DNA of 53,248 nucleotides from Penium margaritaceum. Its lineage: Eukaryota; Streptophyta; Zygnematophyceae; Desmidiales; Peniaceae. The position numbers and the translations under genes are program-made. Below are positions 1 through 11,103 of this stretch, piece by piece (within the stretch, counting starts at the first letter, position 1; the number at the start of each line of letters is the position of its first letter). The notes under the pieces were generated by a model, which was not told where the DNA came from, searched no databases, and saw nothing but the letters and a program-made list of their open reading frames with translations. The stretch lies in assembly GCA_023375785.1 (NCBI GenBank), contig SZWC01004899.1, forward strand, positions 50,007 through 103,254, given 5' to 3'.

Positions 1-230
<230 letters not shown>

Positions 231-1500
231 TGAGAATTATCCTTCAAATTGAATAAGAGAAACAATACTAGAATTTATCAAGTATAGTGAACACCAGGTG
301 AGAAACCTTAATGCGATTGAAGGGGGGAAAAAGCACGTGTGTTTGTAACAACATTTTTCCTTGCTACCTGTGAGACTTGCCGGGTGCTCTGATCTAGACT
401 GATTAGTTTTTTATCATTTGTATCTTATGGAAAACTGAGGCCATTTCTGCTGGCAAGCTCTGTGAAAACTTCCATCAACCTCATGATTTGTCCATTTAGA
501 TTGCAACAGTCTTGCAATTTCCATGGCTATTTTCCTTTCATTCTGATGTAATCTAAGTTGTCTATCCACCTGATGGTTTGAAGACGCAAGCAATTGTGTT
601 AAAATAATTGACACATCTTGATGAGCTACGCCTGGAGGAGACAAAACAGTCAATTATGTAACTGGTTTCAGCATTTTTTTGTGCACGAAATAGGGACGTT
701 CCGGATTTCATAATCTTTGCTTTTCCAATATCTGTAATTTTTGAGTGTTTGAATCTGATGTTTCCTAACATGCCTTACAGCCATCGTAGAGGCTCTCCTA
801 CCTTACAAATCTCATTGAGGCTTGCTCATTGTCGTCTTGCATGTTCTTACACGTGTTGCACGAGAGAGTAGGCTGTTAGGTTCAATACATGCAAATGGCA
901 ATTCAAACAACTAATCAGTCAGACGTCCCATAAGAATTAGTCTTTGAGGGTGCAAAAGCTGCATAGACCAATTAGTCTACGCCATTCGCACACATGGTAG
1001 ACTGATAAGGCTAAGGGTGACTGTTGTGTTTGAACTACAAACTAATTCAGCCGTTTTTGGAGCCGGGCCTTGCTTTTTTACTTTTATTCCGTAGTCAACC
1101 AAAAAGGATCTGTGGCACTCAATGAGGTGTGAGGGCGAACTCGCCCCATGCCATCGAATCTGCATGGATTTGCATGTGCTGTTTATATGTTGGCTGCAAT
1201 AGTCCATGTTTTCTGGTTCCTAGATGATGCCTAAGAAGCACACACCCTAGGGTCAAATATAGGTCTTGCATCACATTGAATGCAACATCTAAGATAAGGG
1301 TTAGGGACACAACTAGATTTCCTAGCACGAGCATACGTTGGCCGATGGCTTGAGGGGTGCAAGAGACAAAAGGCTCGGACTTCCATCGAAGGATATTTGC
1401 AAGAGCATGTTTCAACAATCAACGTGTATCACTTTCCACAACAGGAATTGCATGCACTTTACACCCAAGGGACCATATGGAAAATATGTACACAGAATAC
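231..1500. other. Unassigned sequence left of E2
   Basis: I see no recognisable gene, LTR or tRNA here. Open frames are short (about 100 residues or less), lack known motifs and overlap each other on both strands. The stretch is AT-richer than the retrotransposon bodies and is the likely older host sequence into which E2 inserted. Confidence 0.5.
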
Positions 1501-1637
1501 TATCATGCAATCCCACCCTCCCACACTGTATCCCTACCTTCCTCCCTGCCTCCCTCCCTCGAACATCCTTCTCTCCCTCCTTCCCTCCCTCATTCCCTCT
1601 TCCCCTTCTCTTCCTCCCTCTCTCCCTCCCTCCCTCC
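1501..1637. repeat. Pyrimidine-rich low-complexity tract, left flank of E2
   Basis: CCCT/CCTT-type repeats end exactly where the E2 LTR begins. The same kind of sequence resumes at 13118 after the other E2 LTR, so E2 probably inserted inside one pyrimidine tract. CCTCC at 1633-1637 and 13118-13122 is a possible 5-bp target duplication, but the low complexity makes this weak. Confidence 0.8.
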
Positions 1638-1921
1638 TCTCAACCGTCCTGAGGCAAACGGACTTAAGAATATGGTCGACACAATGGCACCTGCCTTCCG
1701 CTCCTAGAATTTTCAAGTGGGAGAAGATATCACCCTCATGGTTCCACACTGAGCAGCTCCTAGGAAATCACTTGCTACCAACTGTGTCCATTTAACACTT
1801 GGTCACTTAGACCAACACTTGGTCGTGCAAGGTGCTAGTCAGAGACTTACTCCTGGGGCTTAGACCAACGAGTGTCTTCTTTATACTACTCCTTAGTTGC
1901 GCAGCTCTGTGAGGAGCATCT
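1638..1921 (-). repeat. E2 3' LTR, distal part (split by E1)
   Basis: This segment matches 12431-12704 through long shared blocks, for example GAGGCAAACGGACT and GAGAAGATATCA. It stops at the CATCT duplicated by the E1 insertion. The rest of the LTR is at 7653-8072. Confidence 0.85.
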
Positions 1922-2653
1922 TGTTGACAATGTATGCCCATTGCCGTGAGTGTCGTTGATCGTACACCCTGGTTCGACCACTGAGGAGTGCTAGAACGCC
2001 TAATCCGAATCTAGATTTGGATTCCTTAGATTTTTTCATGCAGGATAGAGCCTTGAATCGCTCAATTTGAATGAGTATTCAGAAATTTAGTCCAGCCCGA
2101 AAATCGGGTGTTAAGTGGGTGGAATCTGGTATCCGCCATAGGTGGCGGGATAATCCACTGCCAGTGATCCAAGTTCGCATCCAATGGGTTCCAAAGGCAC
2201 ATGGGCCATGAAGAAATGGATGTGGATGGTATCCTGGACCAAGGCGAGCCCCTCCCCACGTTGGAATGACAGGAAAGGCGCTTCGATAGGCCACCGTCGA
2301 AGCGCCTCCCGTCACTCCCATTCGTGGGCATGGTGGGCGGCTCGGCTCCACAAAGGGTTACTCTGATGGCCGTAGCAGGGGCTCTACTGCTCTGATTTGG
2401 GCATGCTTGGATGCGTTGGAAATCTTATATCACAGGCTGTAATAATCTGATGTAATCTCACTATGCTAGCTAAAAAAAAACGTGTTTCGATTCAGATCCA
2501 CTGAATGCGACGTGTTCTGTCCACTCCTATCCGTGATCCTCGTGCTCAACACTCTTCATCAAAGGTGTCCATTGGCTGCCCCAAACCTTGGTAGCGTGAA
2601 CCAGTGAGAGCTAGGCATCCTTGAGGGTACCTCCACACCCACTAGAGCCAACA
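1922..2653 (+). repeat. E1 5' LTR
   Basis: It starts TGTTGACAATG and ends CCAACA, and is paired with 6922-7652. An AT-rich TTATATCACAGG block near 2427 lies where a promoter would be expected, but I cannot identify a convincing TATA box. Confidence 0.9.
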
Positions 2654-2676
2654 AAGGTTTATGGGCCCACGTGCCT
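2654..2676 (+). promoter_or_regulatory. E1 primer binding site, half-tRNA iMet type
   Basis: AAGGTTTATGGGCCCACGTG follows the LTR directly. TTATGGGCCCAC is complementary to the anticodon stem-loop of plant initiator tRNA-Met, not to a tRNA 3' end. Relative to E7 there is one mismatch (GGTTTATGG for GGGTTATGG). Confidence 0.75.
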
Positions 2677-2721
2677 AAACGGACCCTAGCTCTTCAATTT
2701 TTCACGCTACCGCCGCGCACC

Positions 2722-3570
2722 ATGGCAACGACTCAGCAAGAGAGCATCGGCGCCATCTCCAAGTTTGATGGAGACGGCTTTCCCTTGTGGAGGTGGCAGT
2801 TTGAGGTCTAGCTCAATGACAAGGGCCTGCTTGCGCTGGTCAACGGTGAAGACACTACGCCTCCAGATACTGCAACGCCGGTGGAAGTGGACAACTACAA
2901 GAAGCGCAACAAGAAGGCGCTTGCATTGTTGGTGTTAGCGCTATCTCCGCCGCAGCGTGCACTGATTCAAGGATGCACGGAAGCCGCGGAGGCCTGGAAG
3001 AAGCTCTGCACCATGTACCAGTCCACCAACCTTGCTAACCAGCTCTTCGTCTTCAAGAGGCTCGTCACCCTCCGAGCCAACGAAGGCGACCACATCATGG
3101 AGATCCTACAGCAGATGGAGTCCCTTACTGCCGAGTGCGTAGCCACCGGATGGAAGGTTGACCCTCAGTTACAAGCTATGATGCTCCTTCTGGCCTTGCC
3201 GGGCACTTGGATTCCCATGATCACCATCGTAGGCGCCTGGTTCGCCGATGAGTTAAAGTACCCGAAGGTGGCTAAGTACGTCCGCAACAAATGGATGCGG
3301 CGTGGTGGGAGAGAGAATGGGGCAACATCAAGTTCCGCCTATGCCGTCCATCCTCAAGGTGGAGGGGGGGGCAAGAAGGGGAAGGGTGCTAAGCAGGGCA
3401 CCAAGAAAGGTGACAACAGGAGGGAGTGCTACAATTGTGGCAAATAGGGCCAGTATGCACGCAATTGCCCCAACAAGAAGTCAGACCAGCCCAGGAAGGG
3501 CGGGAAGAAGGACATCCAAGCCATGATGGCCAGGGAGTCTACCGACTTGACAGATCCGGAAGTCATGGTG
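2722..3570 (+). pseudogene. gag: E1 gag (capsid and zinc knuckle), broken
   Basis: The start is the ATG at 2722, in the context CACCATGGC shared with E3 and E7. The N-terminus has the Copia gag pattern F..WRWQFE followed by a capsid-like region with LFVFKRLVTLRANEGD, here open from 2881. A TAG near 2806 replaces a Tyr codon present in E7. The nucleocapsid zinc knuckle (CYNCGK, then GQYARNC) is interrupted by a TAG at 3445-3447, and its His is replaced by Gln. E7 has the same TAG, whereas E3 has AAG. Gag packages the RNA in virus-like particles; this copy cannot make a full protein without readthrough. Confidence 0.85.
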
Positions 3571-5101
3571 ATCGGCTCCGGATCAGGTTGACACACACAC
3601 AATGCAACCGGGCGGCGTTCATCACCTACGGTGCCACCGAGCAGTGCATGATAGTGGCCAACGGCAAAACGGAGTTGGCCGCGGGCGAAGGCAGTGTTTG
3701 CATTGAGTCGGTGGTGAACTGAAAAGTCATTCCGTGCACCATCTACGACGTGCTCCACATGTCCAACTTTGGGACAAACCTGTTGTTAGTGAGCCGCCTT
3801 ACCGACAAGGGGCTCGAGGTACTATTCAACAAGAAAGAGGCCATCATCAGGAAGGAAGGGGATGGCGAGGTGATTGCACGAGGCAAGAGGGAGGAGGACT
3901 TGTACCTTCCCCGTACCAAGGTTCTTATCTATGCAGTGAGGACTGACGCCATCAACCTTGTGACAAAGGATGCAGGAAATCTGGACCTATGGGACCGCCG
4001 CCTATGTCACATTGCTCCCTCCACTGTGAGGGACATGGTGAAGAAGGAAGTGGTGTGGGGCCTTGAGGTCAAGGGCCTCGATGCAGCCAAGAATGCTGTG
4101 TGCGAGCCATGCGTGGTGGGCAAGGCGACCGGTAGCCGTTTGATCGCAAAGAGACGCGTGCATCGATGAAGCTGGAGGTGGTCCATACTGACGTGTGTGG
4201 ACCATTTGAGAGCTCCATCGGGGGCGCTCGCTACTTCATCACCTTCATCGAGGACCACAACCGCAAGCTCTACCTCTACATCATCAAGAGAAAGAGTGAT
4301 GTCCTGACTTGTATGCAGGAGTTTGTGGCGGCAGTGGAGCGGCAAACAAGCTTGAAGGTGAAGTCGTTCCGGAGCGACAGCGACGGCAAGTACGAGGGCT
4401 GCTCTGCATGGATGAAGACCAAGGGGATTGCGCGGCAGAAAACTATGCCACACTCTCCGTAGCAGAATGGCGTCGTCAAAAGGGCGAACTGCACCATCCT
4501 CAACATGGTCCGGTCCATGTTGAGGGATGTAGGCCTCACGTAGCGGTACTGGGGCGAGGCGGCACGGACAGCGACGTACATCATGAACCTGATGCCGACA
4601 AAGCCGCTAAAAGATGTAGAGTCCAAGGTGTGGAAGACGCCACAAGAAGTGTGGAGCACGAGGAAGCCATCTGTGGCACACCTCCGCACTTTTGGTTGTG
4701 TTGCACATGCTGTTCTGTAGGAATGAGAGGGGCGGGGCAAGCTGGACCCGCGAACTCGCCGGTGCATCTTTGACGGGTACGAGAGCGGGAGCAAGGCGTA
4801 CCGGTTCTTTGACCCGCGGAGGCAACAGATGGTGAAGAGTCACGACGTCACGTTTGACGAGGACAGCCGTTGGACGGACAAGGATGCGAGTCTCTCCAAG
4901 AGTGGGGAGAGGCTGCCACACCTCGAGGGGGAGACGCCGGAGGACGCAAAAGAGGGTGACGTCCGAGCGGCTCCAACCGGTGGGAGCCATCCAAGGGATG
5001 GGGGAGTGGGTGATATGGAGTCAACGGAGTCGGACATTCAGTCCAAAGCGCCGGCAGCAGTGGAGCTGAACGAGGAGGCGGGTAATGAGCCCGCATCTTG
5101 A
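3571..5101 (+). pseudogene. pol: E1 protease and integrase region, broken
   Basis: The protease active-site triplet reads GSGSG, so the catalytic Asp is lost. A dinucleotide expansion in a CACACA run then shifts the frame. The open part 3750-4169 carries the protease C-terminal half (LHMSNFGTN) and the integrase zinc-binding domain (D-RRLCH, then CEPC; the first His of HHCC reads Asp). After another shift, 4166-4462 holds the integrase core: HTDVCGP, FIEDH and RSDSDGKY. The third acidic residue of D,D-35-E is Lys in QNGVVKRAN. TAG codons fall at 4460, in RYWGEA and in VAHAVL. 4829-5101 is the linker before RT. Confidence 0.8.
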
Positions 5102-5572
5102 CGGTCCCCGAGAGAGGGGGAGTAGGCCAGTGGTGTGAGTGGTACCATGAGAGGGCAGTAGCAGCAGTAGCAACAACAGCGGAAGCAGTAGCAGCAGCCT
5201 CAACAGCAGCAGCCCCGGAGAAGCCGACGCGCAAGAAGGACAGCAAACCGGTACGATGCCGCACAGGGCACCTGGACTGGGTTTGCTCGAGCGTTCTTTG
5301 TGCAAGAGGAGCCCGAGACTGTCAAGGAGGCATTGCAGCACAAGGATGGGGCTGAGTGAGAGGGAGCCATAAAATCTGAGCTTGCCTCCCACGAAGAAAA
5401 CGACACTTGGCAGCTGATTGACAGACCGGAGGGCGCAAAAATTATCGGCTCCAAGTGGATCTTCAAGAAGAAGCTCACCAAGGAGGGGAAGGTGGAGCGG
5501 TACAAGGCGCGGCTGGTGGCGAAGGCGTACGCCTAACGAAATGGTGAACACTACAAAGAAACCTTCGCACCG

Positions 5573-5935
5573 GTGGCGAAGTTCGCCTCCATCCGTTCCA
5601 TCCTCTCAGTGGCGGCAACGCGCGACAACGAAGTCCACCAAATGGACCTGAAAACCGCGTTTCTCAACGGCGACCTGGACAAGGAGGTCCTCATGGAGGT
5701 GCCGGAGGAGGTGGATGCGCTGCCGAGGAAGGTGTGCCGCCTTCGCAAGGCACTCTATGGACTGAAACAAGCACCACTCATGTGGTACCTGAAAATGGAT
5801 GGCTTCATGGCCGAGCTTGGCTTTAAGAGCTGCAAAGCGGATCAAAGCATGTACGTGAGAAAGCAGCGAGGTTTGCACCAAATTGTGGTCTTTTACATGG
5901 ATGACCTCATTCTTGTGTCATCGGACATGGAATAG
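5573..5935 (+). CDS. pol: E1 reverse transcriptase, open segment
   Basis: This 120-residue open stretch is the centre of a Copia RT (RVT_2). It has the VHQMDLKTAFLNGDL motif with the first catalytic Asp, LYGLKQAPLMWY, and the YMDDLILVSS box with the two other catalytic Asp residues. The N-terminal RT part (from about 5340, with IIGSKWIFKKKLTKEGK) lies in the same frame but is cut by stops near 5358 and 5536. A TAG follows the YMDD box at 5933. It is a fragment, not a stand-alone gene. Confidence 0.85.
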   Translation: MAKFASIRSILSVAATRDNEVHQMDLKTAFLNGDLDKEVLMEVPEEVDALPRKVCRLRKALYGLKQAPLMWYLKMDGFMAELGFKSCKADQSMYVRKQRGLHQIVVFYMDDLILVSSDME

Positions 5936-5974
5936 TTGGTGAAGCTGAAGCTGTAGCTGGGCGGTCAGTTCAAA

Positions 5975-6868
5975 ATGGGCGAGCTCGAGTACTACCTCGG
6001 CGTTGCCATAAAAAGGGATCGCAAGGCACGCACGCTGGAGATGAGGCAAGCAAAGTATGTACAAGAGGTACTCCGCCGCTACAACATGGAGGAGTGCAAC
6101 CCCATCGACACACCCATGACCACCACATGTGAGCTAAGCTCGAGCATAAGGCCGAGCAGAGATGAGGAGAAGGAGGAGATGGCAGGTGTGCCATACCAGT
6201 CCGCGGTGGGGAGCATCATGTACGCCATGGTGGCGACGCGGCCCAACCTGGCCTTTGCGGAGGGCCAAGTGAGCCGCTATGTTGCTGAACCCGGGCCGCT
6301 GCATTGGCAAGCGGTGAAGCGGATCGTCCGCTATCTCAAGGTGACAAAACAGTCGCCGCTCGTGTTTGGAGGGGGAGCCCGTGATAACTCCCTCGATTTG
6401 GTTGGCTACTCGGATGCCGACTGGGCTGGTGATGTGGATGACAGAAAATCAACATCAGGGTATGTGTTTGTGCTTGGTGGTGCAGCAGTCTCATGGGCAA
6501 GCAGGAAGCAGGACTGCGTGGTACTATCCAGCACCGAAGCGGAGTACATCGCGCTCGCGGAAGCCGCAAAAGAGGCGGTGTGGCTGCGGCGGTTGCTAAA
6601 GGAGATCGGCGTGCTGCAAAGGAAACCAACGGTACTCAACGTTGACAACATGAGTGCCATCAGCCTCACCCAGAACCCAGTGCTACACAGGGGGACCAAG
6701 CACATTGAGATCCGTCATCACTACGCACGGGACTTTGTGGGGAAGGGGGATGCTGCCATAGTGCATTGTGGCACTAAGCGCATGCTCGCTGATGCCATGA
6801 CCAAGGCACAGCCCAAGGAAAGGCAGGATGTGAGCTGCATGGAGCTCGGTCTGCGCTTTGAACTTTAA
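5975..6868 (+). CDS. pol: E1 RT C-terminal and RNase H, intact frame
   Basis: A 297-residue frame contains the RT connection (MGELEYYLGVAIKRD, CNPIDTPM, PYQSAVGSIMYAM, RPNLAFAEG). A Copia RNase H follows with YSDADWAGD (catalytic Asp), STEAEYIALAEA (catalytic Glu), VDNMSAISL and the terminal TKHIEIRHHYARD block. It degrades RNA in the DNA-RNA hybrid during reverse transcription. The frame ends 53 bp before the 3' LTR, as expected for a Copia polyprotein. It is one of the best preserved coding blocks in the window. Confidence 0.9.
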   Translation: MGELEYYLGVAIKRDRKARTLEMRQAKYVQEVLRRYNMEECNPIDTPMTTTCELSSSIRPSRDEEKEEMAGVPYQSAVGSIMYAMVATRPNLAFAEGQVSRYVAEPGPLHWQAVKRIVRYLKVTKQSPLVFGGGARDNSLDLVGYSDADWAGDVDDRKSTSGYVFVLGGAAVSWASRKQDCVVLSSTEAEYIALAEAAKEAVWLRRLLKEIGVLQRKPTVLNVDNMSAISLTQNPVLHRGTKHIEIRHHYARDFVGKGDAAIVHCGTKRMLADAMTKAQPKERQDVSCMELGLRFEL

Positions 6869-6910
6869 AATCCTACAATTTCCAAGGACATGGCATCAAG
6901 GCTACGGTGC

Positions 6911-7652
6911 AAGGGGGAGATTGTTGACATGGTGTGCCCCTAGCCATGAGTGCCGTTGATCGTACACCCTGGTTCGACCACTGAGGAGTGGTCAAACACC
7001 TAATCTAAATTTAGATTTGGATTCCTTGGATTGCTCCATGCAGGATTGAGCTTTGAATTGCTCAATTTGAGTGAGTATTTAGAAAGTTAGCCTAGCCCAA
7101 AAATCAGGTGTTAAGCGGTTGGAATCTGGTATCCGCCATGGGTGGCGGGATAATCCACCGCCAATGATCCGAGTTCGCCTCCAATGGGCTCCAAAGAAAC
7201 ATGGGCCATGAAGGAATGGATGTGGATGGTCTCCTGGATCAAGGGGAACCCCTCCCCACGTTGGAATGACAGGAAAGGCGCTTCGACAGGCCACCGTCGA
7301 AGCGCCTCCTGTCACTCCCGTTCGTGGGCATGGTGGGCGGCTCGGCTCCACCAAGAGTTACTTCAACGCCCGTAGCAGGGGCTCTACTGCTCCAATTTGG
7401 GCGTGCTTGGATGCGTTGGAAAGCTTATATCACAGGCTATAATAGTCTGATGTAATCGTACTATGATAAGTAACAAAAACGTGTTTTGATTCAGATCTAC
7501 TGAATGCGAGGTGTTCTGCCCACTCCTATCCGTGATCCTTGTGCTCCACACTCTTCACCAAAGATGTCCATTGGCTGCCCCAAACCTTGGTAGCGTGAAC
7601 CAGTGAGAGCAAGGCATCCTTGAGGGTGCCTCTACACCCACTAGAGCGAGCA
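6911..7652 (+). repeat. E1 polypurine tract and 3' LTR
   Basis: The plus-strand primer AAGGGGGAGAT at 6911-6921 is followed by the LTR from 6922 to 7652, ending CA directly before the second CATCT. The first 60 bases are close to those of the E3 and E7 LTRs. Confidence 0.9.
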
Positions 7653-8072
7653 CATCTAAGGCCAGATTTTATGTTTAGAATGAGGAATGAGTCTGGTACA
7701 TATAGTCCAAAGCCTCACATCTAAGGTGTGCGTGTAGTGGCACTTTTGGTTGTGGCCACTCTACATTACCTCACTAGCTCACCACTTGGCACATTCACTG
7801 ACCCGCAAGTGGCACATTCTCCTCATGCTTGAATAAATGTGTAGGAAACTTCCTCTGTACAGAAGGTCAAAAACCTTCGTGCTCACATCAAAGCTCAGTT
7901 ACAGGACCTATTTTCCTTAAGTCCAATGTCCTCTTCATTACACTACACTGCTGGTGTCTCGCTCGGACTTGCACCACCAACAAGATTTGGGAAACTAAAT
8001 CCAAGGGAGTAGTGCATGCCCAACCTGTTTGCTTAGCTAAAGCAGTAGCCAATGAGGCAAAAAAGAACAACA
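7653..8072 (-). repeat. E2 3' LTR, proximal part (split by E1)
   Basis: This matches 12700-13117 (for example TAGAATGAGGAATGAG against TAGAATGAGGAGTGAG, then GTGTAGGAAACTTCCTCTG). It ends AACAACA at 8072 next to the E2 polypurine tract. The 102-residue open frame in it has no support as a gene. Confidence 0.85.
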
Positions 8073-8149
8073 ATCTCTCCTTGCACCTCCAGCCACCTGC
8101 TGTGGTAATCTTCTTCTGCATAAACCCAAAGCTCTGAATTGTGTTTTGT

Positions 8150-9760
8150 GTGCATTAGTTTTCTTAGTCTTTAGTCCTCATCTTCTGCATCCACCCGTGC
8201 CGATTCCTTGAGCGCTTGTAGTATGCAAGTCACAATCAAGCGGCTTTTTCAAGAAGAATGCAAGCATCCTCTTGGTTTTGACATGCTCTAGTTCCATAAG
8301 ACCCCTTGGCAAAAAGGTCCCGTGAGAGGTTTCACCGAATGTCGATTTGCTTCATGCATTGGGAGATCATGTTGTCCTCCACCATAGGGATGGCACTCTT
8401 GTTGTTAATGCGGATGACCGTTGCTTCCTCTTGTGGTGCCTTGATCTTGTTGAGCAGTCCTGCTTTGTGCTTGCCCATGAGACCGCACCACCTTTGAGAA
8501 TGCAAACAAAGTCTGAGGTGGACTTCTTGTCGTCAATCTGCCCTCCCCAGTCAGCGTCGCTGTAGCACATGAGTTGCAGCGAGTCTATTCCTTCAAGACC
8601 TCCAAAATGAATTTCCCAATGTCGTGTATTGTTTAGGTAGAAGAAGATATGCTTCCTGGCTTGCCAGTGTTGTGGCCTAGGGTAAGCCACGAAGCTGCTC
8701 ACCTGACCTACCGCATGAGAAATGTCAGGCCGCTTCCCCACTATTGCGTACATGAGACTACCAATGGCAGATAAGTACCGGAATTTTTGCACTTCCCGCC
8801 GCTCTGCCTCATTGCTTTGGGTCATGGAGGAGGATTTCTTGTACTCAGCGGCCATGGGGGTACTGATGGGTTACAGTCCTCCATAATGTACCTGGTCTGG
8901 TTGAGCTTGATGGTGGCTGCTTTGTGGTTACAGTGGACGGTGAACCTAGGCTAGTACTCAAGAGGACCCATGTCCTTCATCTTGAACCTGCTGCCTAGTT
9001 GTTTCTTGAGGTCTGCTAGGGGCTCATGCAAGGAAGAACACATTATTTAATTTTCAACATACAACGCCAAAAGCAACAAGCTACGCTTGTCCTCCCACAC
9101 ATAGATGCTGGGGTCATTCTTGTAGTGTGCAAAGGACAGCTCAGCCATGAAGCTATCCATGTCCTTGTACAAGTTCCGTGCGGCCTGTTTCAGCCCATTC
9201 AACGCCTTCGCCAGCCAACACACCTTTCTTGCAGTTGCATTTACCCCCTCCGGCATTGCCGTAGCACCTCTTTGGCCAACTTCCCATAAAGGAAAGCTTT
9301 TTTAACGTCCATCTGGTGGATCTCTAGGTTGTTGGCAACAGTGACAGCCAGCAGGGACCTGATGGAGGCAAACATCACGACCAGTGCAAAGGTCTCGCCA
9401 TACTCAGATCCTGTATGCTCTGAGAATCCCTTCGTCACGACCCTTGCACTTGTACTTGTTGATGATGCTGTCTTGGTTCCGCTTCAGCCTAAGCACCCAG
9501 TTTGAGCCCACCACGTGAGCGTTAGCGGGTCTGTCCACCACCTACCATGTACCATATTCTTTGATGGACGCGTGCTTGCTGTCCACCGCCTCCTTCCATT
9601 TGGAGCCTCTGCCACAGTGAGCGGCTCTCCCACAGCCAAACATGACCAGCTGAGTCCAGTCCAATTTCCGGTGTCAGCATCGTACTGTGGCTTTCTTTTT
9701 CTTTGCCGCATGCTGTGGCGCAACACTGCTGGTGCTTCATCTTTGCTCAGCTACTGCTCC
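8150..9760 (-). pseudogene. pol: E2 RT and RNase H, broken
   Basis: Reading leftward, 9484-9726 gives the RT start, and 9241-9438 gives the palm entry with EIHQMDVKKAFLYGKL. 9047-9256 gives ALNGLKQAARNLYKD and ends in YVEN where a YVDD box is expected. 8367-8855 gives a long RT-RNase H segment (AIGSLMYAIVGKRPDISHAVGQV, CYSDADWGG, KKSTS, AVSWASTKQDC). Below 8366 the RNase H tail (RINNKSAIPMVEDN) can be read through stops and a shift. Loss of both catalytic Asp residues in the RT box makes this copy dead. Confidence 0.8.
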
Positions 9761-10005
9761 AGTGGTGCAGGCTGCCCTGCAGTTGAATCTTCCTCTGGTG
9801 ACGAGCTACTGGCCTCTGAACTCCTCTCAAAGGCCTCAGACGTCTTTGACTTTGTGTCAGAGCCCGCCGATGTGTCAGCCTGCACAGCCTCTCTCCCTGC
9901 CACACCACTCTTCTCCATGCTCTACTTCACTGGCATGACTTGCAAGTTTTCAGGAGCTTGATCTCTTGACTACAACAACACCAACCACTCTCCCCGTTTT
10001 GGAGC

Positions 10006-11103
10006 TTACGCGGGATCAAGCAGCTCTCCCTCGCCTTGTGTCCTCTCATCCAAGGTCATGTCCTGTCTGGTGATAAGACTTCTTGCTGCCAGGTCCCAAA
10101 GGCGGTAGGTCTTGTGGACAGATTCATAGCGCACCATAACACACTTCCATGCTCTTGCATCCAGCTTATTGCCACCTTCTCGCGCCTGGAGCTTTACAAA
10201 TGCAGTGTAGCCAAAGATCTTCAGGTGCAATGTGTCCGGCTTCTTTCCCGACCACACCTTATGTGGCATCATCCGGTGCTTGCCCGTTTTCTTGCCGCAT
10301 CTGCCCAGAGCAGCCGCAGGAGTTAGGTTGACGAGGTAGCATGCCATTCTTCAAGCTTCTGCCCAGAAGTGCAGTGAGACTTTTGTGTCAAAGAGCATGC
10401 TGCACTCCATGCAGAGGATGGTCTGATTCAAGCGTTTGGCCNNNNNNNNNNNNNNNNNNNNNNNNCCCGACCACACCTTATGTGGCATCATCCGGTGCTT
10501 GCCCGTTTTCTTGCCGCATCTGCCCAGAGCAGCCGCAGGAGTTAGGTTGACGAGGTAGCATGCCATTCTTCAAGCTTCTGCCCAGAAGTGCAGTGAGACT
10601 TTTGTGTCAAAGAGCATGCTGCACTCCATGCAGAGGATGGTCTGATTCAAGCGTTTGGCCTCACCGTTTCTGTGTGGCGTGTAGGGTGTTGTGGGCTGAT
10701 GGTCGATGCCGCGTTGCCGCAGCCAGCCCTCGCATGCCTCGTACTCTCCACACTTGTCACTTTGCAGCAACTTAACCTTCTTTCTGGTCTGCCGCTCAAC
10801 CATGGCGACAAACTTCTGGAGCTTCTCTCTAATCTCTCCCTTTATTTTAAGGAATTATACCCACTTCTTGCTGCTGTGGTCAACGATGAAGGTCAAGAAG
10901 AACTTGCGGCCACCATTTGATGCCGTGCAGAAGGGTCCACATGCTTCAGTGTGAATAAGGACTAGGGTGGCTTTCACACGTCAACCGTTGCACTTTCCGT
11001 TGCGATCACTCTTTGTCTTGCCTTAGAGGCAAGGTTCGCACAAGCTACCACACCAAGTTGCATCCTTCGTGCACCCGTCCATGCCGCGGACAAGCTGTTG
11101 TTA
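10006..11103 (-). pseudogene. pol: E2 integrase, broken and split by an assembly gap
   Basis: 10570-10803 encodes the end of the integrase core (LLQSDKCGEYEACEGW, then NGEAKRLNQTIL, with Lys at the position of the catalytic Glu). 10006-10347 encodes the C-terminal part (LVNLTPAAALG, PDTLHLKIFGYTAFVK, RYESVHKTYRLWD), ending near the linker to RT. The core between 10803 and 11103 (DHSSKKWV and neighbours) can be read only through shifts. A 195-bp block is present twice around the N run. Confidence 0.75.
10247..10660. repeat. 195-bp direct repeat flanking an assembly gap
   Basis: Bases 10247-10441 and 10466-10660 look identical and are separated only by 24 Ns (10442-10465). Both copies encode the same piece of E2 integrase on the minus strand. 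This is best explained by an unmerged contig overlap, not by a real duplication. Confidence 0.85.

Larger units (their letters stand above)
1922..7652 (+). mobile_element. E1: full-length but inactive Ty1/Copia element
   Basis: The LTRs are 1922-2653 (732 bp) and 6922-7652 (731 bp), beginning TGTTGAC and ending CA. The exact 5-bp duplication CATCT lies at 1917-1921 and 7653-7657. A primer site at 2654-2676 resembles the initiator tRNA-Met anticodon arm, and the polypurine tract AAGGGGGAGAT lies directly before the 3' LTR. The coding order is gag, protease, integrase, RT, RNase H, which is the Copia order. Nonsense codons and frameshifts interrupt gag, protease and integrase, while RT from 5573 and RNase H are largely open. 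It belongs to the same LTR family as E3 and E7. Confidence 0.95.

Noticed and set aside
1338..1795. Overlapping frames of 104-132 residues
   Set aside because: They overlap in all three plus frames, end in a Pro/Ser-rich translation of a pyrimidine tract and cross into the E2 LTR.
1968..1980. B-box-like GGTTCGACCAC near the start of the E1/E3/E7 LTR
   Set aside because: One mismatch to the consensus and no A box at a plausible distance upstream; much weaker than the E4 and E5 modules.
10006..10803. Duplicated integrase domain in E2
   Set aside because: The two copies are identical and separated only by Ns, which points to an assembly overlap.
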